64,000 bases of DNA from Roseobacter sp. (lineage in GTDB: Bacteria > Pseudomonadota > Alphaproteobacteria > Rhodobacterales > Rhodobacteraceae). The notes beneath the pieces were generated by a model. It did no database searches, was not told the origin of the DNA, and was given only the letters and a program-made list of their open reading frames with translations. Position 1 is the first letter of the stretch. Every line of letters begins with the position of its first letter. A program made the translations under genes and the position numbers. Below, in pieces: positions 35,810 through 45,759 of this stretch. The stretch covers positions 62,001 to 126,000 of the forward strand of contig JADFAE010000017.1 of assembly GCA_015665415.1 (NCBI GenBank), in the 5' to 3' direction.

Positions 35810-36730
35810 ATGGCCATTGTCTCTTCTTCTCAATCCGTCCCCTTTCGCCGTCGCCGCAAATCCCTGTCCAAATGGCTGCCAAAGATCAGCGGGGCGTTTG
35901 GAGCGCTAAGCCCGTCGCTCGCGGCGCGGTTGCTCGCCTTTATATTCACCCGTCCGGGGCGGCAGAAACTGCCGCATTGGGAGCGCGACTGGTTGCTGCA
36001 ATCCGCAGGCCAGCCGCTGCGACTGAATTCCGGCCTGACGATACCGATTTACGAGTGGCGTGGGTTTGAACCCATGGCAGGGGTCCGCGATGAGGCGCCG
36101 CTGCCAACGATCCTGCTGGTGCATGGGTTTGGCGGGCGCGCCGGACAGATGGGAGGTTTTGCAGCGCCTCTGGTTGCGGCAGGATACCGGGTGGTGAGCT
36201 TTGATGCCCCGGCCCATGGGGCGGCACCTGGCAACCGCAGCTCCTTGCCGGACATGCTGGATGTGACCCAAGAGGTTGCAGCGCATCTTGGCCCTCTGGC
36301 GGGCGTGGTGGCCCATTCCAATGGGGCTGCAGCGGTGATCGCGGCACTGGCACAGGGGATGCAGGCGGAAAAACTGGCCTTGCTGGCCCCGATGCCGGAT
36401 GTTGAGGCCTTTCTTAGCCGGTTGGCTGCGCGGCTTGGCTTTTCACCGCGGGTTGCGGATCTGACCCAAAGCCGGATCGAGGCGCGCTATGACCTGCCAT
36501 TCTCGGCCCTGAAAGCGGCATCTCTGGCCCCAGAGCTCAGCCAATCGGCGTTGATATTGCAGGATGCCGACGACCAGATCGTGCCCTTGGCCGAGGTCGA
36601 GGCGCTGGCCAAGGTCTGGGCCGGAGCGCGGCTTTTGGTGAGCGAGGGGTTGGGGCACAATCGTCTGCTGCGCGACAGCGCCAGTATTGCCGCCGTGGTG
36701 GCGCATTTTGGCAGGCCGACGCTACGTTAA
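35810..36730 (+). CDS. Alpha/beta hydrolase
   Basis: A 306-residue alpha/beta-hydrolase. TILLVHGFGGRAGQMGGFA carries the oxyanion HG motif; the nucleophile elbow is VAHSNGAAAV (GxSxG variant HSNG with Ser). A late Asp (QDADDQIVPL) and His (GLGHNRLL) complete the triad. The first 40 residues are basic and hydrophobic and may associate with the membrane. AAAGGAAAC precedes the ATG. It is probably repressed by the divergent HxlR protein. Substrate unknown. Confidence 0.85.
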   Translation: MAIVSSSQSVPFRRRRKSLSKWLPKISGAFGALSPSLAARLLAFIFTRPGRQKLPHWERDWLLQSAGQPLRLNSGLTIPIYEWRGFEPMAGVRDEAPLPTILLVHGFGGRAGQMGGFAAPLVAAGYRVVSFDAPAHGAAPGNRSSLPDMLDVTQEVAAHLGPLAGVVAHSNGAAAVIAALAQGMQAEKLALLAPMPDVEAFLSRLAARLGFSPRVADLTQSRIEARYDLPFSALKAASLAPELSQSALILQDADDQIVPLAEVEALAKVWAGARLLVSEGLGHNRLLRDSASIAAVVAHFGRPTLR

Positions 36731-36906
36731 CCTGCAGCTGTGCCCATCAGGTTGGCCGCAAGCATCTTGGCAGAGGCCTTGCGGGTCGGTTAGGTCTGGG
36801 GGAACAATAGTTCGAAAATTCTGGATCTCCGGGCCTTGGGTCCTTGGCGACAGGTCAACGACTATCCCGGAGCAGCCCCAGACAGCCTTTCTGAAGGAGA
36901 CCCGCC

Positions 36907-37431
36907 ATGCAGATGAGTGATCACAAAGAAATCGCCGCCCCGCCCACAGAGGTCTATGCCGCCCTGTTGAACCCGGAGGTGTTGAAAATCTGCGTGCCGG
37001 GTGCGCAGGAGGTGAGCGGCAGTGTCGATGCGGGCTTTGAAGCAAAGGTGACACAAAAGGTTGGCCCGGTGAAGGCCACCTTCAAGGGGCAGGTCACCCT
37101 GTCGGACCTGATCGAAAATGAAAAATTGACCATCTCTGGTGAAGGGAAGGGCGGGGCTGCGGGCTTTGCCAAGGGCGGCGCGGTGGTCACCCTGGCGCCA
37201 TCGGAGACAGGCACATTGTTGTCCTATGATGTTGAGGCCAAGGTAGGCGGCAAGCTGGCGCAGCTTGGCAGTCGCATCATCGACGGTTTTGCCAAGAAAA
37301 TGGCGGATCAGTTCTTTGTCAATCTTCAGACCCATCTGGCCCCAGAGGGTGCAGACGATGAGGCTGAAGAGGGGGTAGGTGAAGAAGAGGCAAAGAAGGG
37401 CTGGTTCAAGAAGATCACTGGCGGCAGCTGA
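36907..37431 (+). CDS. CoxG-like SRPBCC-domain protein
   Basis: A 174-residue protein of the CO-dehydrogenase subunit G family: EIAAPPTEVYAALLNPEVLKICVPGAQEV (about 7-35), VKATFKGQVTLSD, and the conserved KLAQLGSRIIDGFAKKMADQFF near 115-136. The last 25 residues are acidic then basic. CoxG recruits or matures molybdenum CO dehydrogenase at the membrane, but no coxMSL genes are near, so it may serve another molybdenum hydroxylase or be independent. Confidence 0.8.
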   Translation: MQMSDHKEIAAPPTEVYAALLNPEVLKICVPGAQEVSGSVDAGFEAKVTQKVGPVKATFKGQVTLSDLIENEKLTISGEGKGGAAGFAKGGAVVTLAPSETGTLLSYDVEAKVGGKLAQLGSRIIDGFAKKMADQFFVNLQTHLAPEGADDEAEEGVGEEEAKKGWFKKITGGS

Positions 37432-37582
37432 TCTGTGATCCGGTTAACAGACAACCGCCCATAATAAACTTAACCCCTTCAGCATCCCTGCACAGGCGCA
37501 CAGGTGCCTGCGCAAGCCTCCACTGGCGGTAGGCTTGGGCCAGCGCTAGTCTGCGCCACATTGACAACTCAACGGAGGCCCC

Positions 37583-38512
37583 ATGGCCGCAATCCTCTCC
37601 ATTTCCGATCTGCGCAAATCTTACGATGGTGGTTTTGAGGCGCTGAAAGGGGTCTCTCTTGATATCGACGAGGGCGAAATTCTGGCGCTGCTTGGTCCCA
37701 ATGGGGCAGGCAAAACCACGTTGATCTCGACGGTCTGCGGGATCATTTCGCCAACTTCGGGCTCTGTGAAGGTGGGCGGGCACTGCACGTTGTCTGACTT
37801 TCGCGCGGCGCGCTCGCTGATCGGTCTGGTGCCGCAGGAAATCAACCTGGAACCGTTTGAGAAGGTGATCAATTCGGTGCGCTTTTCGCGGGGGCTGTTT
37901 GGCAAACCCCGCAATGAGGCGCTGATCGAGGATATCCTGAGGAAACTCTCGCTTTGGGACAAGCGCAATTCCCAGGTCAAAGAGCTTTCGGGCGGTATGA
38001 AGCGCCGGGTGTTGATTGCCAAGGCGTTGGCGCATGAGCCCCGGGTGTTGTTCCTGGATGAGCCGACGGCCGGCGTCGATGTCGAGCTGCGCAAGGACAT
38101 GTGGGAGGTGGTGCGCGAGTTGAAAGCCAATGGCGTCACTATCATCCTCACCACCCATTATATCGAAGAGGCCGAGGCCATTGCCGATCGCGTCGGGGTC
38201 ATTGCCAATGGGGAGATCCTGCTGGTCAAGGACAAGGACGAGCTGATGACTCAGCTGGGCCAAAAGCAGCTCTGCGTACATCTGAGCGCGCCCATCAGCG
38301 ACGTCCCCGCCAGTCTGGCCGCCCATGCGCTGGAGCTGAACGCAGAGGGCGACGCGCTGATCTACACCTATGACACCCGGGGCGAGCGCACAGGTATTAC
38401 GTCGTTGCTGAATGATGTGGCAGCTGCGGGGCTGGTGCTGGCGGATGTTTCCACCCGGCAGTCCAGTCTTGAAGATATTTTTGTAGGCCTCGTTTCGGGA
38501 GACAAGGCATGA
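37583..38512 (+). CDS. ABC-2-type transporter ATP-binding protein
   Basis: A 309-residue ATPase subunit: Walker [10 protein letters not shown] (about 43-51), Q-loop GLVPQEINL, signature ELSGGMKRR, Walker [11 protein letters not shown], and the switch His in TTHY. The C-terminal extension (about 230-309) is typical of multidrug/NodI-type ATPases. Its end overlaps the permease gene by 4 bp (ATGA). The pair is an exporter of unknown substrate, similar to E. coli YadGH. Confidence 0.92.
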   Translation: MAAILSISDLRKSYDGGFEALKGVSLDIDEGEILALLGPNGAGKTTLISTVCGIISPTSGSVKVGGHCTLSDFRAARSLIGLVPQEINLEPFEKVINSVRFSRGLFGKPRNEALIEDILRKLSLWDKRNSQVKELSGGMKRRVLIAKALAHEPRVLFLDEPTAGVDVELRKDMWEVVRELKANGVTIILTTHYIEEAEAIADRVGVIANGEILLVKDKDELMTQLGQKQLCVHLSAPISDVPASLAAHALELNAEGDALIYTYDTRGERTGITSLLNDVAAAGLVLADVSTRQSSLEDIFVGLVSGDKA

Positions 38513-39270
38513 ATTTGACAGCGATATGGTCTATCTACCGCTTTGAAATGACGCGGTTCTTCCGCACTCTGTTCCAGAGCTTCTTGTCGCCGGTTCTGTC
38601 GACTTCGCTCTATTTTGTGGTCTTCGGAGCGGCCATCGGCAGCCGCATCGATCAGGTCGACGGCATCGATTACGGCGCCTTTATCGTGCCGGGGCTGATC
38701 ATGCTGAGCGTGATGACCCAAAGCATCTCCAACGCCTCATTTGGGATCTATTTCCCCAAATTCATCGGCACGATCTATGAGCTGTTATCCGCCCCGGTGA
38801 GTTTTCTGGAAATCGTGCTTGGTTATGTCGGGGCAGCGGCCACCAAGGCGCTGTTTATCGGGGTGGTGATCCTGGCGACCTCGTCGCTGTTTGTCGATCT
38901 GTCCATAGCGCATCCCATGGCCATGGTACTGTTCCTGCTGCTCACCTGTCTCAGCTTTGCCTTGATGGGCTTCATCATTGGCATCTGGGCCAAGAATTTT
39001 GAGCAGCTGCAGTTGGTGCCGCTGCTGGTGGTAACGCCACTGGTGTTTCTTGGGGGTTCTTTCTATTCGATCTCGATGCTGCCGCCGATCTGGCAGAAGG
39101 TCACCCTGTTCAACCCGGTGGTCTACCTGATTTCCGGCTTCCGTTGGTCCTTCTTTGGGACCTCGGATGTGCCGGTTGGCCTCAGCCTGCTGGCGATTGG
39201 CGGCTTTACCCTGGCCTGCCTTTGCGTCATCTGGTGGATTTTCAAGACCGGTTGGCGCATCCGCGAGTGA
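38509..39270 (+). CDS. ABC-2-type transporter permease
   Basis: A 253-residue membrane protein with six predicted helices and the ABC-2 permease signature in [17 protein letters not shown] near residues 203-219. It is translationally coupled to the upstream ATPase. Together they form an inner-membrane exporter of the NodJ/YadH type. Confidence 0.9.
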   Translation: MNLTAIWSIYRFEMTRFFRTLFQSFLSPVLSTSLYFVVFGAAIGSRIDQVDGIDYGAFIVPGLIMLSVMTQSISNASFGIYFPKFIGTIYELLSAPVSFLEIVLGYVGAAATKALFIGVVILATSSLFVDLSIAHPMAMVLFLLLTCLSFALMGFIIGIWAKNFEQLQLVPLLVVTPLVFLGGSFYSISMLPPIWQKVTLFNPVVYLISGFRWSFFGTSDVPVGLSLLAIGGFTLACLCVIWWIFKTGWRIRE

Positions 39271-39474
39271 GATTTGGCGCGCCAGGGCTGACCTAAGGGA
39301 AAACACCTTATTTTACTTGAGGTTGAGTGAGGTTTGCTGACCTGTGCGCTGGGCGCGCGGCCGATCGGTGCTAAGCGTTGCAAATTTGCACGGGCCTCAT
39401 CACTTTTTGACCTGTTGCAGCTTTGTCGGGCCGCGTCCCTTGTTTCACCCCCTGCGGCATTCTACATCGGCGCA

Positions 39475-40272
39475 ATGATGCTGCGCTTGCCCTTTGTGAA
39501 AAAACCGCCCCTCGTCTCTGTGGTGCGCCTCTCTGGTGCCATTGGCATGTCGGGGCGTGGTGCCCTCAATGATGCCGCTTTGGCCCCGGTGCTGGAGGCT
39601 GCCTTTAGCAAGGGCAAACCCGCTGCTGTGGCGCTGGAAATCAATTCTCCTGGTGGCTCGCCGGTGCAGAGTTCCCTGATTGGCGCGCGGATCGAGCGTC
39701 TGGCGAAAGAGAAAAACATCCCCGTCATCGCCTTTGTCGAAGATGTGGCGGCCTCTGGTGGCTACTGGCTGGCGGCCTCGGCGGATGAGATCTGGGCCGA
39801 TGCCAGTTCGATCATCGGGTCCATCGGGGTGATTTCGGCAGGCTTTGGCCTGCAGGATCTGCTGTCGCGCCACGGGGTGGAGCGTCGGGTCTATACCGCA
39901 GGTGAAAGCAAATCCATGTTGGATCCCTTTCGGGCCGAAGACCCCGAGGATGTCGCGCGGCTGAAAGGCCTGCTGGGGGATATCCATGAAAATTTCATTG
40001 CCCATGTCACCGCCCGGCGCGGTGACCGTCTGGATGGCAGCCACAAGCTGTTCACCGGCGAGATCTGGTTGGCCAAACGTGCCACCGAATTGGGCCTGAT
40101 TGATGGGATCGGCCATCTGAAACCGGCGCTGAAGGCGCGCTTTGGCGACAAGGTGAAGCTGCGGCGCTATGGGGTAAAGCGGAGTTTCCTCAGCCGTTTT
40201 GGTCTGCAAATGGCCCAGGGCACCCTGACCGAGATCGAGGAGCGGGCAGAGTTTGCCCGGTTTGGTCTCTGA
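39475..40272 (+). CDS. S49-family serine peptidase (SppA/SohB-like)
   Basis: A 265-residue peptidase of the signal-peptide-peptidase A family. The catalytic Ser lies in DVAASGGYWLA (about 85-95) and the Lys in the downstream GESKSMLDPF (about 142-151); ALEINSPGGSPVQS precedes. There is no clear signal peptide, so it may be cytoplasmic or peripheral, as for short SppA/SohB forms. ATG at MMLRLPF is used; the longer frame upstream has poor coding character. Confidence 0.87.
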   Translation: MMLRLPFVKKPPLVSVVRLSGAIGMSGRGALNDAALAPVLEAAFSKGKPAAVALEINSPGGSPVQSSLIGARIERLAKEKNIPVIAFVEDVAASGGYWLAASADEIWADASSIIGSIGVISAGFGLQDLLSRHGVERRVYTAGESKSMLDPFRAEDPEDVARLKGLLGDIHENFIAHVTARRGDRLDGSHKLFTGEIWLAKRATELGLIDGIGHLKPALKARFGDKVKLRRYGVKRSFLSRFGLQMAQGTLTEIEERAEFARFGL

Positions 40273-40273
40273 G

Positions 40274-40447
40274 GTGATTTTTAAGATCGTCACCATATTC
40301 TTGGTTGTCATTGCGGTTCTGGCGATGTTCGGCAAGGTCACTTTCCCCGGACAAAAACGCCTGCAATCGGCACGTTGCCCCTCTTGTGGGCGCTTCAAGA
40401 TCGGCAAGAGCCCCTGTGGCTGCAAGTTAAAAGGACCACGGAAATGA
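40274..40447 (+). CDS. Membrane-anchored zinc-ribbon microprotein
   Basis: A 57-residue protein starting with GTG one base after the S49 peptidase stop. An N-terminal helix (IFKIVTIFLVVIAVLAMFG) is followed by FPGQKRL and a compact Cys set, CPSCG...CGCK, that could bind zinc. Its stop overlaps the antiporter start (ATGA). I recall similar short proteins in other Rhodobacteraceae, without known function. Confidence 0.65.
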   Translation: MIFKIVTIFLVVIAVLAMFGKVTFPGQKRLQSARCPSCGRFKIGKSPCGCKLKGPRK

Positions 40448-41400
40448 TGCCTTGGCTGTTCTGCGCTTTGGGTCTGGTGATCCTTCTTTTGGCAGGCGAT
40501 GCCCTGGTGCGTGGCGCGGTGAATCTGTCCCTGCGTCTGGGTGTGCCTGCGTTGATCGTCAGCCTGACCATTGTTGCCTTTGGCACCTCAGCACCAGAGC
40601 TGCTGATTGCGGTCAATGCGGTGCATGACAATGCGGATGGCATTGCACTGGGCAATGTGGTGGGCTCCAACACCGCCAACATTCTTTTGGTACTGGGCAT
40701 CCCGGCGATCATCGCCACGCTGCACACCAGCCAATGCAGCACCCGGCGCAGCTATGTGCAGATGCTGATGGCATCGGTTCTGTTCATCGGGCTGGCCTTT
40801 TGCGGGACTCTGACCATCTGGTCGGGCCTGATCCTGCTGACCGCGCTTGGCTTTTTCCTGATTGGTGCCTTTGCCCAGGCCCGCAATCATCGGCGCAACG
40901 GCTGTTCTGGCAGCGACGAAGATGAGCTGGACGGGCTGGAAGACGCCGACCCCGACATGCCCTATTGGCGCATTTGCATCTATCTGGGGCTGGGGCTGAT
41001 CGGCCTGCCGCTGGGCGCTGATCTGCTGGTGGACAACGCCACCATCATTGCGCGGATGTATCACATCAGCGAGACTGTGATCGGCCTGACCCTGGTGGCC
41101 ATCGGCACCTCGCTACCAGAGCTGGCGACCACGGTCATGGCCACGCTGCGGCGTCAGGCGGACGTGGCCCTGGGCAATGTTATCGGCTCCAACATGTTCA
41201 ATCTGCTGGCCACTATCGGGATTGCCACCTTTGTGGGGCCAATATCGGTCGACCCTGAGTTCCTGCAGTTCGATCTTTGGGTGATGCTGGGAGCCTCACT
41301 TTTGATCATTCCTTTTGTGTTCCTGAAACAGGATATCACCCGGCTGTGGGGCTTTGTCCTGACGGGGCTTTACATCGCCTATCTGGCAGTGCTGTTCTGA
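40444..41400 (+). CDS. Calcium/sodium antiporter family protein (YrbG-like, CaCA)
   Basis: A 318-residue, ten-helix protein with two CaCA alpha-repeats: VAFGTSAPELLIAVNAV..GNVVGSNTANILLVLG (about 41-80) and VAIGTSLPELATTVMATL..GNVIGSNMFNLLATIG (about 219-260). The inter-repeat loop is acidic (SDEDELDGLEDADPD), a likely cation-regulated cytoplasmic loop. The ATG overlaps the zinc-ribbon gene by 4 bp. Confidence 0.9.
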   Translation: MMPWLFCALGLVILLLAGDALVRGAVNLSLRLGVPALIVSLTIVAFGTSAPELLIAVNAVHDNADGIALGNVVGSNTANILLVLGIPAIIATLHTSQCSTRRSYVQMLMASVLFIGLAFCGTLTIWSGLILLTALGFFLIGAFAQARNHRRNGCSGSDEDELDGLEDADPDMPYWRICIYLGLGLIGLPLGADLLVDNATIIARMYHISETVIGLTLVAIGTSLPELATTVMATLRRQADVALGNVIGSNMFNLLATIGIATFVGPISVDPEFLQFDLWVMLGASLLIIPFVFLKQDITRLWGFVLTGLYIAYLAVLF

Positions 41401-41444
41401 CCGCAACGGGCATCACAAGGCTGGATGCAGAAGAGGGGTTTGAG

Positions 41445-42221
41445 ATGCGCGCATTGGTAACCGGGGCGGGCAAGCGTCTGGGCCGCGCCATGGCCCTGAA
41501 ACTGGCCTCCGAAGGCTATGATGTTGCAGTGCATTATGAGAGCTCGCAGCAAGAGGCCGAACAGGTCGCGGATCTGATCCGCGCCAAGGGGCGCAGGGCC
41601 GTCACCCTGCAGGCTGATCTGCTGTCGGCTGAGGCCAGTGCCGCATTGGTGTCGGCGGCTGTCGCGGGATTGGGCGGGCCAGTGACCTGCCTGGTCAACA
41701 ATGCCTCCATCTTTGAATATGACCAGTTGGAGAGCGCCACCACCGCCAGCTGGGATCGGCACTTTGACAGCAATCTGCGCGCGCCCTTTGTGTTGACCCA
41801 GGCGATGGCGCGTCAGTCGGTTGCCCCCCTCAAGGATCAGGACCAGGAGCCGCGGGCCTGGGGGCTGGTGGTCAATATGATCGATCAGCGGGTGCGCAAT
41901 CTCACCCCCGAATTCATGACCTATACACTGGCGAAATCGGCGCTTTGGACCCTGACACAGACCGCCGCTCAGGCGCTGGCCCCCAGGATCCGGGTCAATG
42001 CCATCGGGCCGGGGCCGACGCTGGCCAGCCGCCACCAAAGTGGTGAAGATTTCGCCCGCCAGCGTGCGGCAACCCTGCTTGGCCGGGGCGCAAACCCAGA
42101 AGATGTCACCGCCGCGCTGGGCTATCTATTGGCGGCACCAGCGGTGACAGGACAGCTGATTTGTGTCGATGGGGGACAGCATTTGGGCTGGGGTGATCAA
42201 GGCGATTTGGGGCAAGGGTAG
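41445..42221 (+). CDS. Pteridine-reductase-like SDR (FolM/PTR1 type)
   Basis: A 258-residue SDR with VTGAGKRLGRAMALKLA at 5-21, where the GKRLG form of the cofactor loop is typical of pteridine reductase/FolM proteins. The catalytic YTLAK and the upstream NMIDQRVRNLTPEF, in which Asp replaces the usual Ser (DQR), also match that group. It would reduce dihydropterins, but no folate genes adjoin it, so the substrate is inferred. GAG lies close before the ATG. Confidence 0.8.
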   Translation: MRALVTGAGKRLGRAMALKLASEGYDVAVHYESSQQEAEQVADLIRAKGRRAVTLQADLLSAEASAALVSAAVAGLGGPVTCLVNNASIFEYDQLESATTASWDRHFDSNLRAPFVLTQAMARQSVAPLKDQDQEPRAWGLVVNMIDQRVRNLTPEFMTYTLAKSALWTLTQTAAQALAPRIRVNAIGPGPTLASRHQSGEDFARQRAATLLGRGANPEDVTAALGYLLAAPAVTGQLICVDGGQHLGWGDQGDLGQG

Positions 42222-42524
42222 ATGCCTTTGCAAGCTGCCCTAACGTAAGTTGTGCACTTCCTCACGAATGATCACAGGACTGTTACAAAAGAGTCTTTGT
42301 TTTCAAAAACTTGACAGGTGCGAATAAAATTATCGATAAATATCAATATCTTGTCAATATGCCTAAAAATTAGGCAATTGTAAAAACCCACCATCAAATA
42401 AGGGAAAAACCGGGATAGCCCAAAGATATCATCAGGTTTATCCACAAGACTGGTGGATTTGTTCAACCCTTGATCCTGGGCAGCAGTCATTGCAGCCGAG
42501 GCCGGGGAATCATATCACTGTCAC
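42222..42524. other. AT-rich intergenic region upstream of uvrC
   Basis: This 303-bp gap is clearly more AT-rich than its surroundings. It contains a TTGACA (42311-42316) without a well-spaced -10, and one consensus DnaA box (TTATCCACA, 42438-42446). A 72-codon minus-strand frame exists but has no support. It probably holds the uvrC promoter region. Confidence 0.5.
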
Positions 42525-44390
42525 ATGACTGATCAGACGCCCTCCTCTGCCAAAACCGGCTATGCCGTGATCCAGGATTACGTAAAAACGCTGGACGCCT
42601 CTCCGGGGGTGTACCGGATGCTCGATTCTGAGAGCCGGGTGCTCTATGTCGGTAAGGCCCGCAATCTGCGGGCGCGAGTGTCGAACTATACGCGGCCGGG
42701 GAACTCGCCCAGGATCGAGCGGATGATCGGGCTGACCGCCTCGATGATGTTCCTGACCACCCGCACCGAGACCGAGGCGCTGCTGCTGGAGCAGAACCTG
42801 ATCAAGCAGCTCAAACCGAAATACAATGTGCTGCTGCGCGATGACAAAAGCTTCCCCAATATCCTGGTGGCCAAGGACCACGCCTTTGCCCAGCTCAAGA
42901 AACATCGCGGTGCGCGCAAGCAGAAGGGCAGCTATTTTGGCCCCTTCGCCAGCGCTGGTGCGGTGAACCGAACCCTGAACCAGCTGCAAAAGGCGTTTTT
43001 GCTGCGCAACTGTTCCAATGCAACCTTCGAGAGCCGAACCCGGCCCTGTCTGCAGTATCAGATCAAGCGCTGTTCGGCTCCCTGTACCGGCGAGATTTCC
43101 GAGGCGGACTACGCCTTGTCGGTCCGGGATGCCGAACGGTTTCTGGCCGGGCGCTCCACCAAGATCCAGGAGGAGTTGGGCGAGGAGATGATGAAGGCCT
43201 CCGAGGCGATGGAGTTCGAGCGCGCGGCCGCCCTGCGCGACCGCATCAAGGCGCTGACCCAGGTGCAATCCAGCCAGGGTATCAATCCGCGCGGTGTCGC
43301 CGAGGCCGATATCGTCGGCTTGCACATGGAGGGGGGGCAGGCCTGCGTGCAGGTGTTCTTTATCCGCGCCAATCAGAATTGGGGAAACCAGGATTTCTAT
43401 CCCCGCGTTGAGGCCGACATGAGCCCGGCCGAAGTGATGGAGGGTTTTCTGGGGCAGTTCTACGACAACAAGGAACCACCGCGTCAGCTGATCCTGTCGG
43501 ATGCGATCGAAAACACCGATCTGATGGAGGAGGCCCTGTCAGGTAAGGCAGGGCGCAAGGTTGAAATTCTGGTCCCCCTGCGCGGTGAAAAGACCGAATT
43601 GGTGGCCGGTGCGGTCCGCAATGCCCGCGAAAGCCTGGCCCGGCGCATGGCCGAAAGTGCCACCCAAACCAAACTGCTCAAAGGTCTTGCCGCTGCTTTT
43701 GGTCTCGAAGGCCCACCCCAGCGGATCGAGGTCTACGACAACTCGCATATTCAGGGCACCAATGCCGTGGGGGGAATGATTGTGGCGGGCCCGGAGGGCT
43801 TTATGAAAAACGCCTATCGCAAGTTCAACATCAAGGGCGACGATCTGGTTCCCGGCGATGACTTTGGCATGATGAAAGAGGTACTGAACCGGCGATTTTC
43901 CCGGCTCAAGAAAGAAGACCCGGACCGCGACAAGGGCCATTGGCCGGATCTGCTGCTGATCGATGGCGGCGCTGGCCAGGTCAGTGCCGTGGCCGAAATC
44001 ATGGCCGAACACGGTGTCGAGGATATTCCCATGGTTGGTGTCGCCAAGGGGGTGGACCGCGATCACGGCAAGGAAGAATTCCACCGGCAGGGAGAAAATG
44101 TGTTTGCGCTGCAGCGCAATGATCCGGTGCTGTATTTTGTCCAGCGCCTGCGCGACGAGGCCCACCGTTTTGCCATTGGCACCCATCGGGCCAAACGCGC
44201 CAAGGCGATTGGGGCTACGCCTCTGGATGAGGTGCCCGGCGTCGGGGCTTCGCGCAAACGGGCGCTGCTGACCCATTTTGGCAGCGCCAAGGCCGTCAGC
44301 CGCGCTGATCTGGCTGATCTCAAGGCGGTGGACGGTATCTCGGGGGCCCTGGCCGAAGTCATCTATGACTTCTTCCACGACAAGGGGTAG
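42525..44390 (+). CDS. uvrC: Excinuclease ABC subunit C UvrC
   Basis: A 621-residue UvrC that makes both incisions in nucleotide excision repair. The GIY-YIG domain starts at [26 protein letters not shown] (about 29-54). The UVR/UvrB-binding motif follows (about 210-245), then the RNase H-like endonuclease domain ([29 protein letters not shown]) and a C-terminal HhH pair ([35 protein letters not shown]). Full length. Confidence 0.96.
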   Translation: MTDQTPSSAKTGYAVIQDYVKTLDASPGVYRMLDSESRVLYVGKARNLRARVSNYTRPGNSPRIERMIGLTASMMFLTTRTETEALLLEQNLIKQLKPKYNVLLRDDKSFPNILVAKDHAFAQLKKHRGARKQKGSYFGPFASAGAVNRTLNQLQKAFLLRNCSNATFESRTRPCLQYQIKRCSAPCTGEISEADYALSVRDAERFLAGRSTKIQEELGEEMMKASEAMEFERAAALRDRIKALTQVQSSQGINPRGVAEADIVGLHMEGGQACVQVFFIRANQNWGNQDFYPRVEADMSPAEVMEGFLGQFYDNKEPPRQLILSDAIENTDLMEEALSGKAGRKVEILVPLRGEKTELVAGAVRNARESLARRMAESATQTKLLKGLAAAFGLEGPPQRIEVYDNSHIQGTNAVGGMIVAGPEGFMKNAYRKFNIKGDDLVPGDDFGMMKEVLNRRFSRLKKEDPDRDKGHWPDLLLIDGGAGQVSAVAEIMAEHGVEDIPMVGVAKGVDRDHGKEEFHRQGENVFALQRNDPVLYFVQRLRDEAHRFAIGTHRAKRAKAIGATPLDEVPGVGASRKRALLTHFGSAKAVSRADLADLKAVDGISGALAEVIYDFFHDKG

Positions 44391-44553
44391 GGGCCGAGTT
44401 CCCGAATGAGGCCCGAGAGGTTTCAAAGAACGCCGGGTCATATTGGATTTTGACCTCAAGTCACTCGTGCTTTGCCGCCTCGGCCTGCTAGGTTTGCTGG
44501 TGGTATCTGACGGCGTATTGCCGGTCAGGATTGTTTGAAAAGAGGACTGCGTA

Positions 44554-45663
44554 GTGAGCCAAGTCGACACCCTGTTTCGCCCCGTTGATCTGGGCAAGCT
44601 GAGCCTGAAAAACCGGATTGTCATGGCGCCGATGACGCGCACCTATTCGCCGGGCAATGTGCCCAATAGCAAGGTGGTGGATTATTACCGCCGTCGCGCC
44701 GAGGGCGATGTCGGTCTGATCATCACCGAAGGTACATTTGTGGGTCACGCCGCCGCCAGCGGCTATCCCAATGTCCCGGCCTTTCACGGTAAGGCAGCCC
44801 TGGCGGGGTGGAAGAACGTGGTTGATGCGGTGCACGCTGCCGGTGGCAAGATCGCTCCACAGTTGTGGCATGTGGGGGCCATTCGTCGCCCCGGCGTGAT
44901 GCCCGGTGGCGATACGCCTGGCTACAGCCCCAGTGGCATGGCCAAACCCGGCAAGGTCACCGGCCACGCCATGACCCAAGAGGATATCGACGATGTGGTT
45001 GCAGCCTTTGCCCAGGCGGCCGCACAGGCCAAAGAGATCGGCTTTGACGCCATCGAGCTGCACGGGGCGCATGGATATCTGATCGACCAGTTCTTCTGGG
45101 AGGGCACCAACCAGCGCGCGGATCACTATGGCGGTGACCTGGCGCAGCGCTCACGTTTTGCGCTGGAGATCATACGCGCCGTGCGCGCTGCCGTGGGCGA
45201 AGATTTCCCGATCATCTTCCGCTACTCGCAGTGGAAACAGCAGGACTACAGCGCCCGCCTCTGTGAAACCCCAGAGGCGCTGCAGGCGTTCCTGATGCCA
45301 ATGGCAGAGGCAGGCGTTGACATCTTTCACTGTTCGACCCGCCGTTTCTGGGAGCCGGAATTCGACGGCAGTGACCTCAACCTTGCGGGCTGGACCCGCA
45401 AACTGACAGGCAAGCCTGCGATCACCGTGGGCAGTGTCGGCTTGAACGCGGATTTCCTGCCCGAGGATGGCTTTGTCGAGTTCAACGAGGCGCAGCCGGC
45501 CAGCCTGGACAACCTGCTGGAGCGGATCGCGCGCGATGAATTCGACCTGGTTGCCGTGGGTCGTGCGCTGATTGCCAACCCGGATTGGGTCAAGCAGGTT
45601 GCTGCCGGGAAGGCCAGCGAACTGGCGGCCTACGAAAAGGCTATGCTGCACGAGCTGGTTTGA
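44554..45663 (+). CDS. Old-yellow-enzyme-family NADH:flavin oxidoreductase
   Basis: A 369-residue FMN-binding TIM-barrel ene-reductase. Seen: NRIVMAPMTRTYSPG (about 21-35), QLWHVGAIRR, FDAIELHGAHGYLIDQFFW with the His-Ala-His-type substrate motif, and LVAVGRALIANPDW. GTG start. It sits between uvrC and pgsA. Natural substrate unknown; the family reduces activated alkenes. Confidence 0.88.
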   Translation: MSQVDTLFRPVDLGKLSLKNRIVMAPMTRTYSPGNVPNSKVVDYYRRRAEGDVGLIITEGTFVGHAAASGYPNVPAFHGKAALAGWKNVVDAVHAAGGKIAPQLWHVGAIRRPGVMPGGDTPGYSPSGMAKPGKVTGHAMTQEDIDDVVAAFAQAAAQAKEIGFDAIELHGAHGYLIDQFFWEGTNQRADHYGGDLAQRSRFALEIIRAVRAAVGEDFPIIFRYSQWKQQDYSARLCETPEALQAFLMPMAEAGVDIFHCSTRRFWEPEFDGSDLNLAGWTRKLTGKPAITVGSVGLNADFLPEDGFVEFNEAQPASLDNLLERIARDEFDLVAVGRALIANPDWVKQVAAGKASELAAYEKAMLHELV

Positions 45664-45688
45664 TCGCTTGGGTCTCAAATGCATGCTG

Positions 45689-45727
45689 GGGCGCTTTCCC
45701 GCCGGGAAAGTGCCCTAAGCGTCTTTT
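45689..45727 (+). terminator. Stem-loop after the OYE-family gene
   Basis: GGGCGCTTTCCC (45689-45700) pairs with GGGAAAGTGCCC (45704-45715), twelve pairs with one G-T, loop GCC. A short T run (CTTTT) follows 8 bases later. It separates the reductase from pgsA. Confidence 0.6.
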
Positions 45728-45759
45728 ATGTTTGAAAGGCGCATTGTAGGGTCCGACCC

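Noticed and set aside
37415..38326. Minus-strand frame opposite the ABC ATPase
   Set aside because: The plus strand has full Walker A, signature and Walker B motifs; the opposite frame has no family features.
42222..42524. Origin of replication upstream of uvrC
   Set aside because: Only one consensus DnaA box and no dnaA, parAB or gidA neighbours; AT richness alone is not enough.
43539..44642. Minus-strand frame of 367 codons opposite uvrC
   Set aside because: It mirrors the UvrC coding frame and shows no domain.
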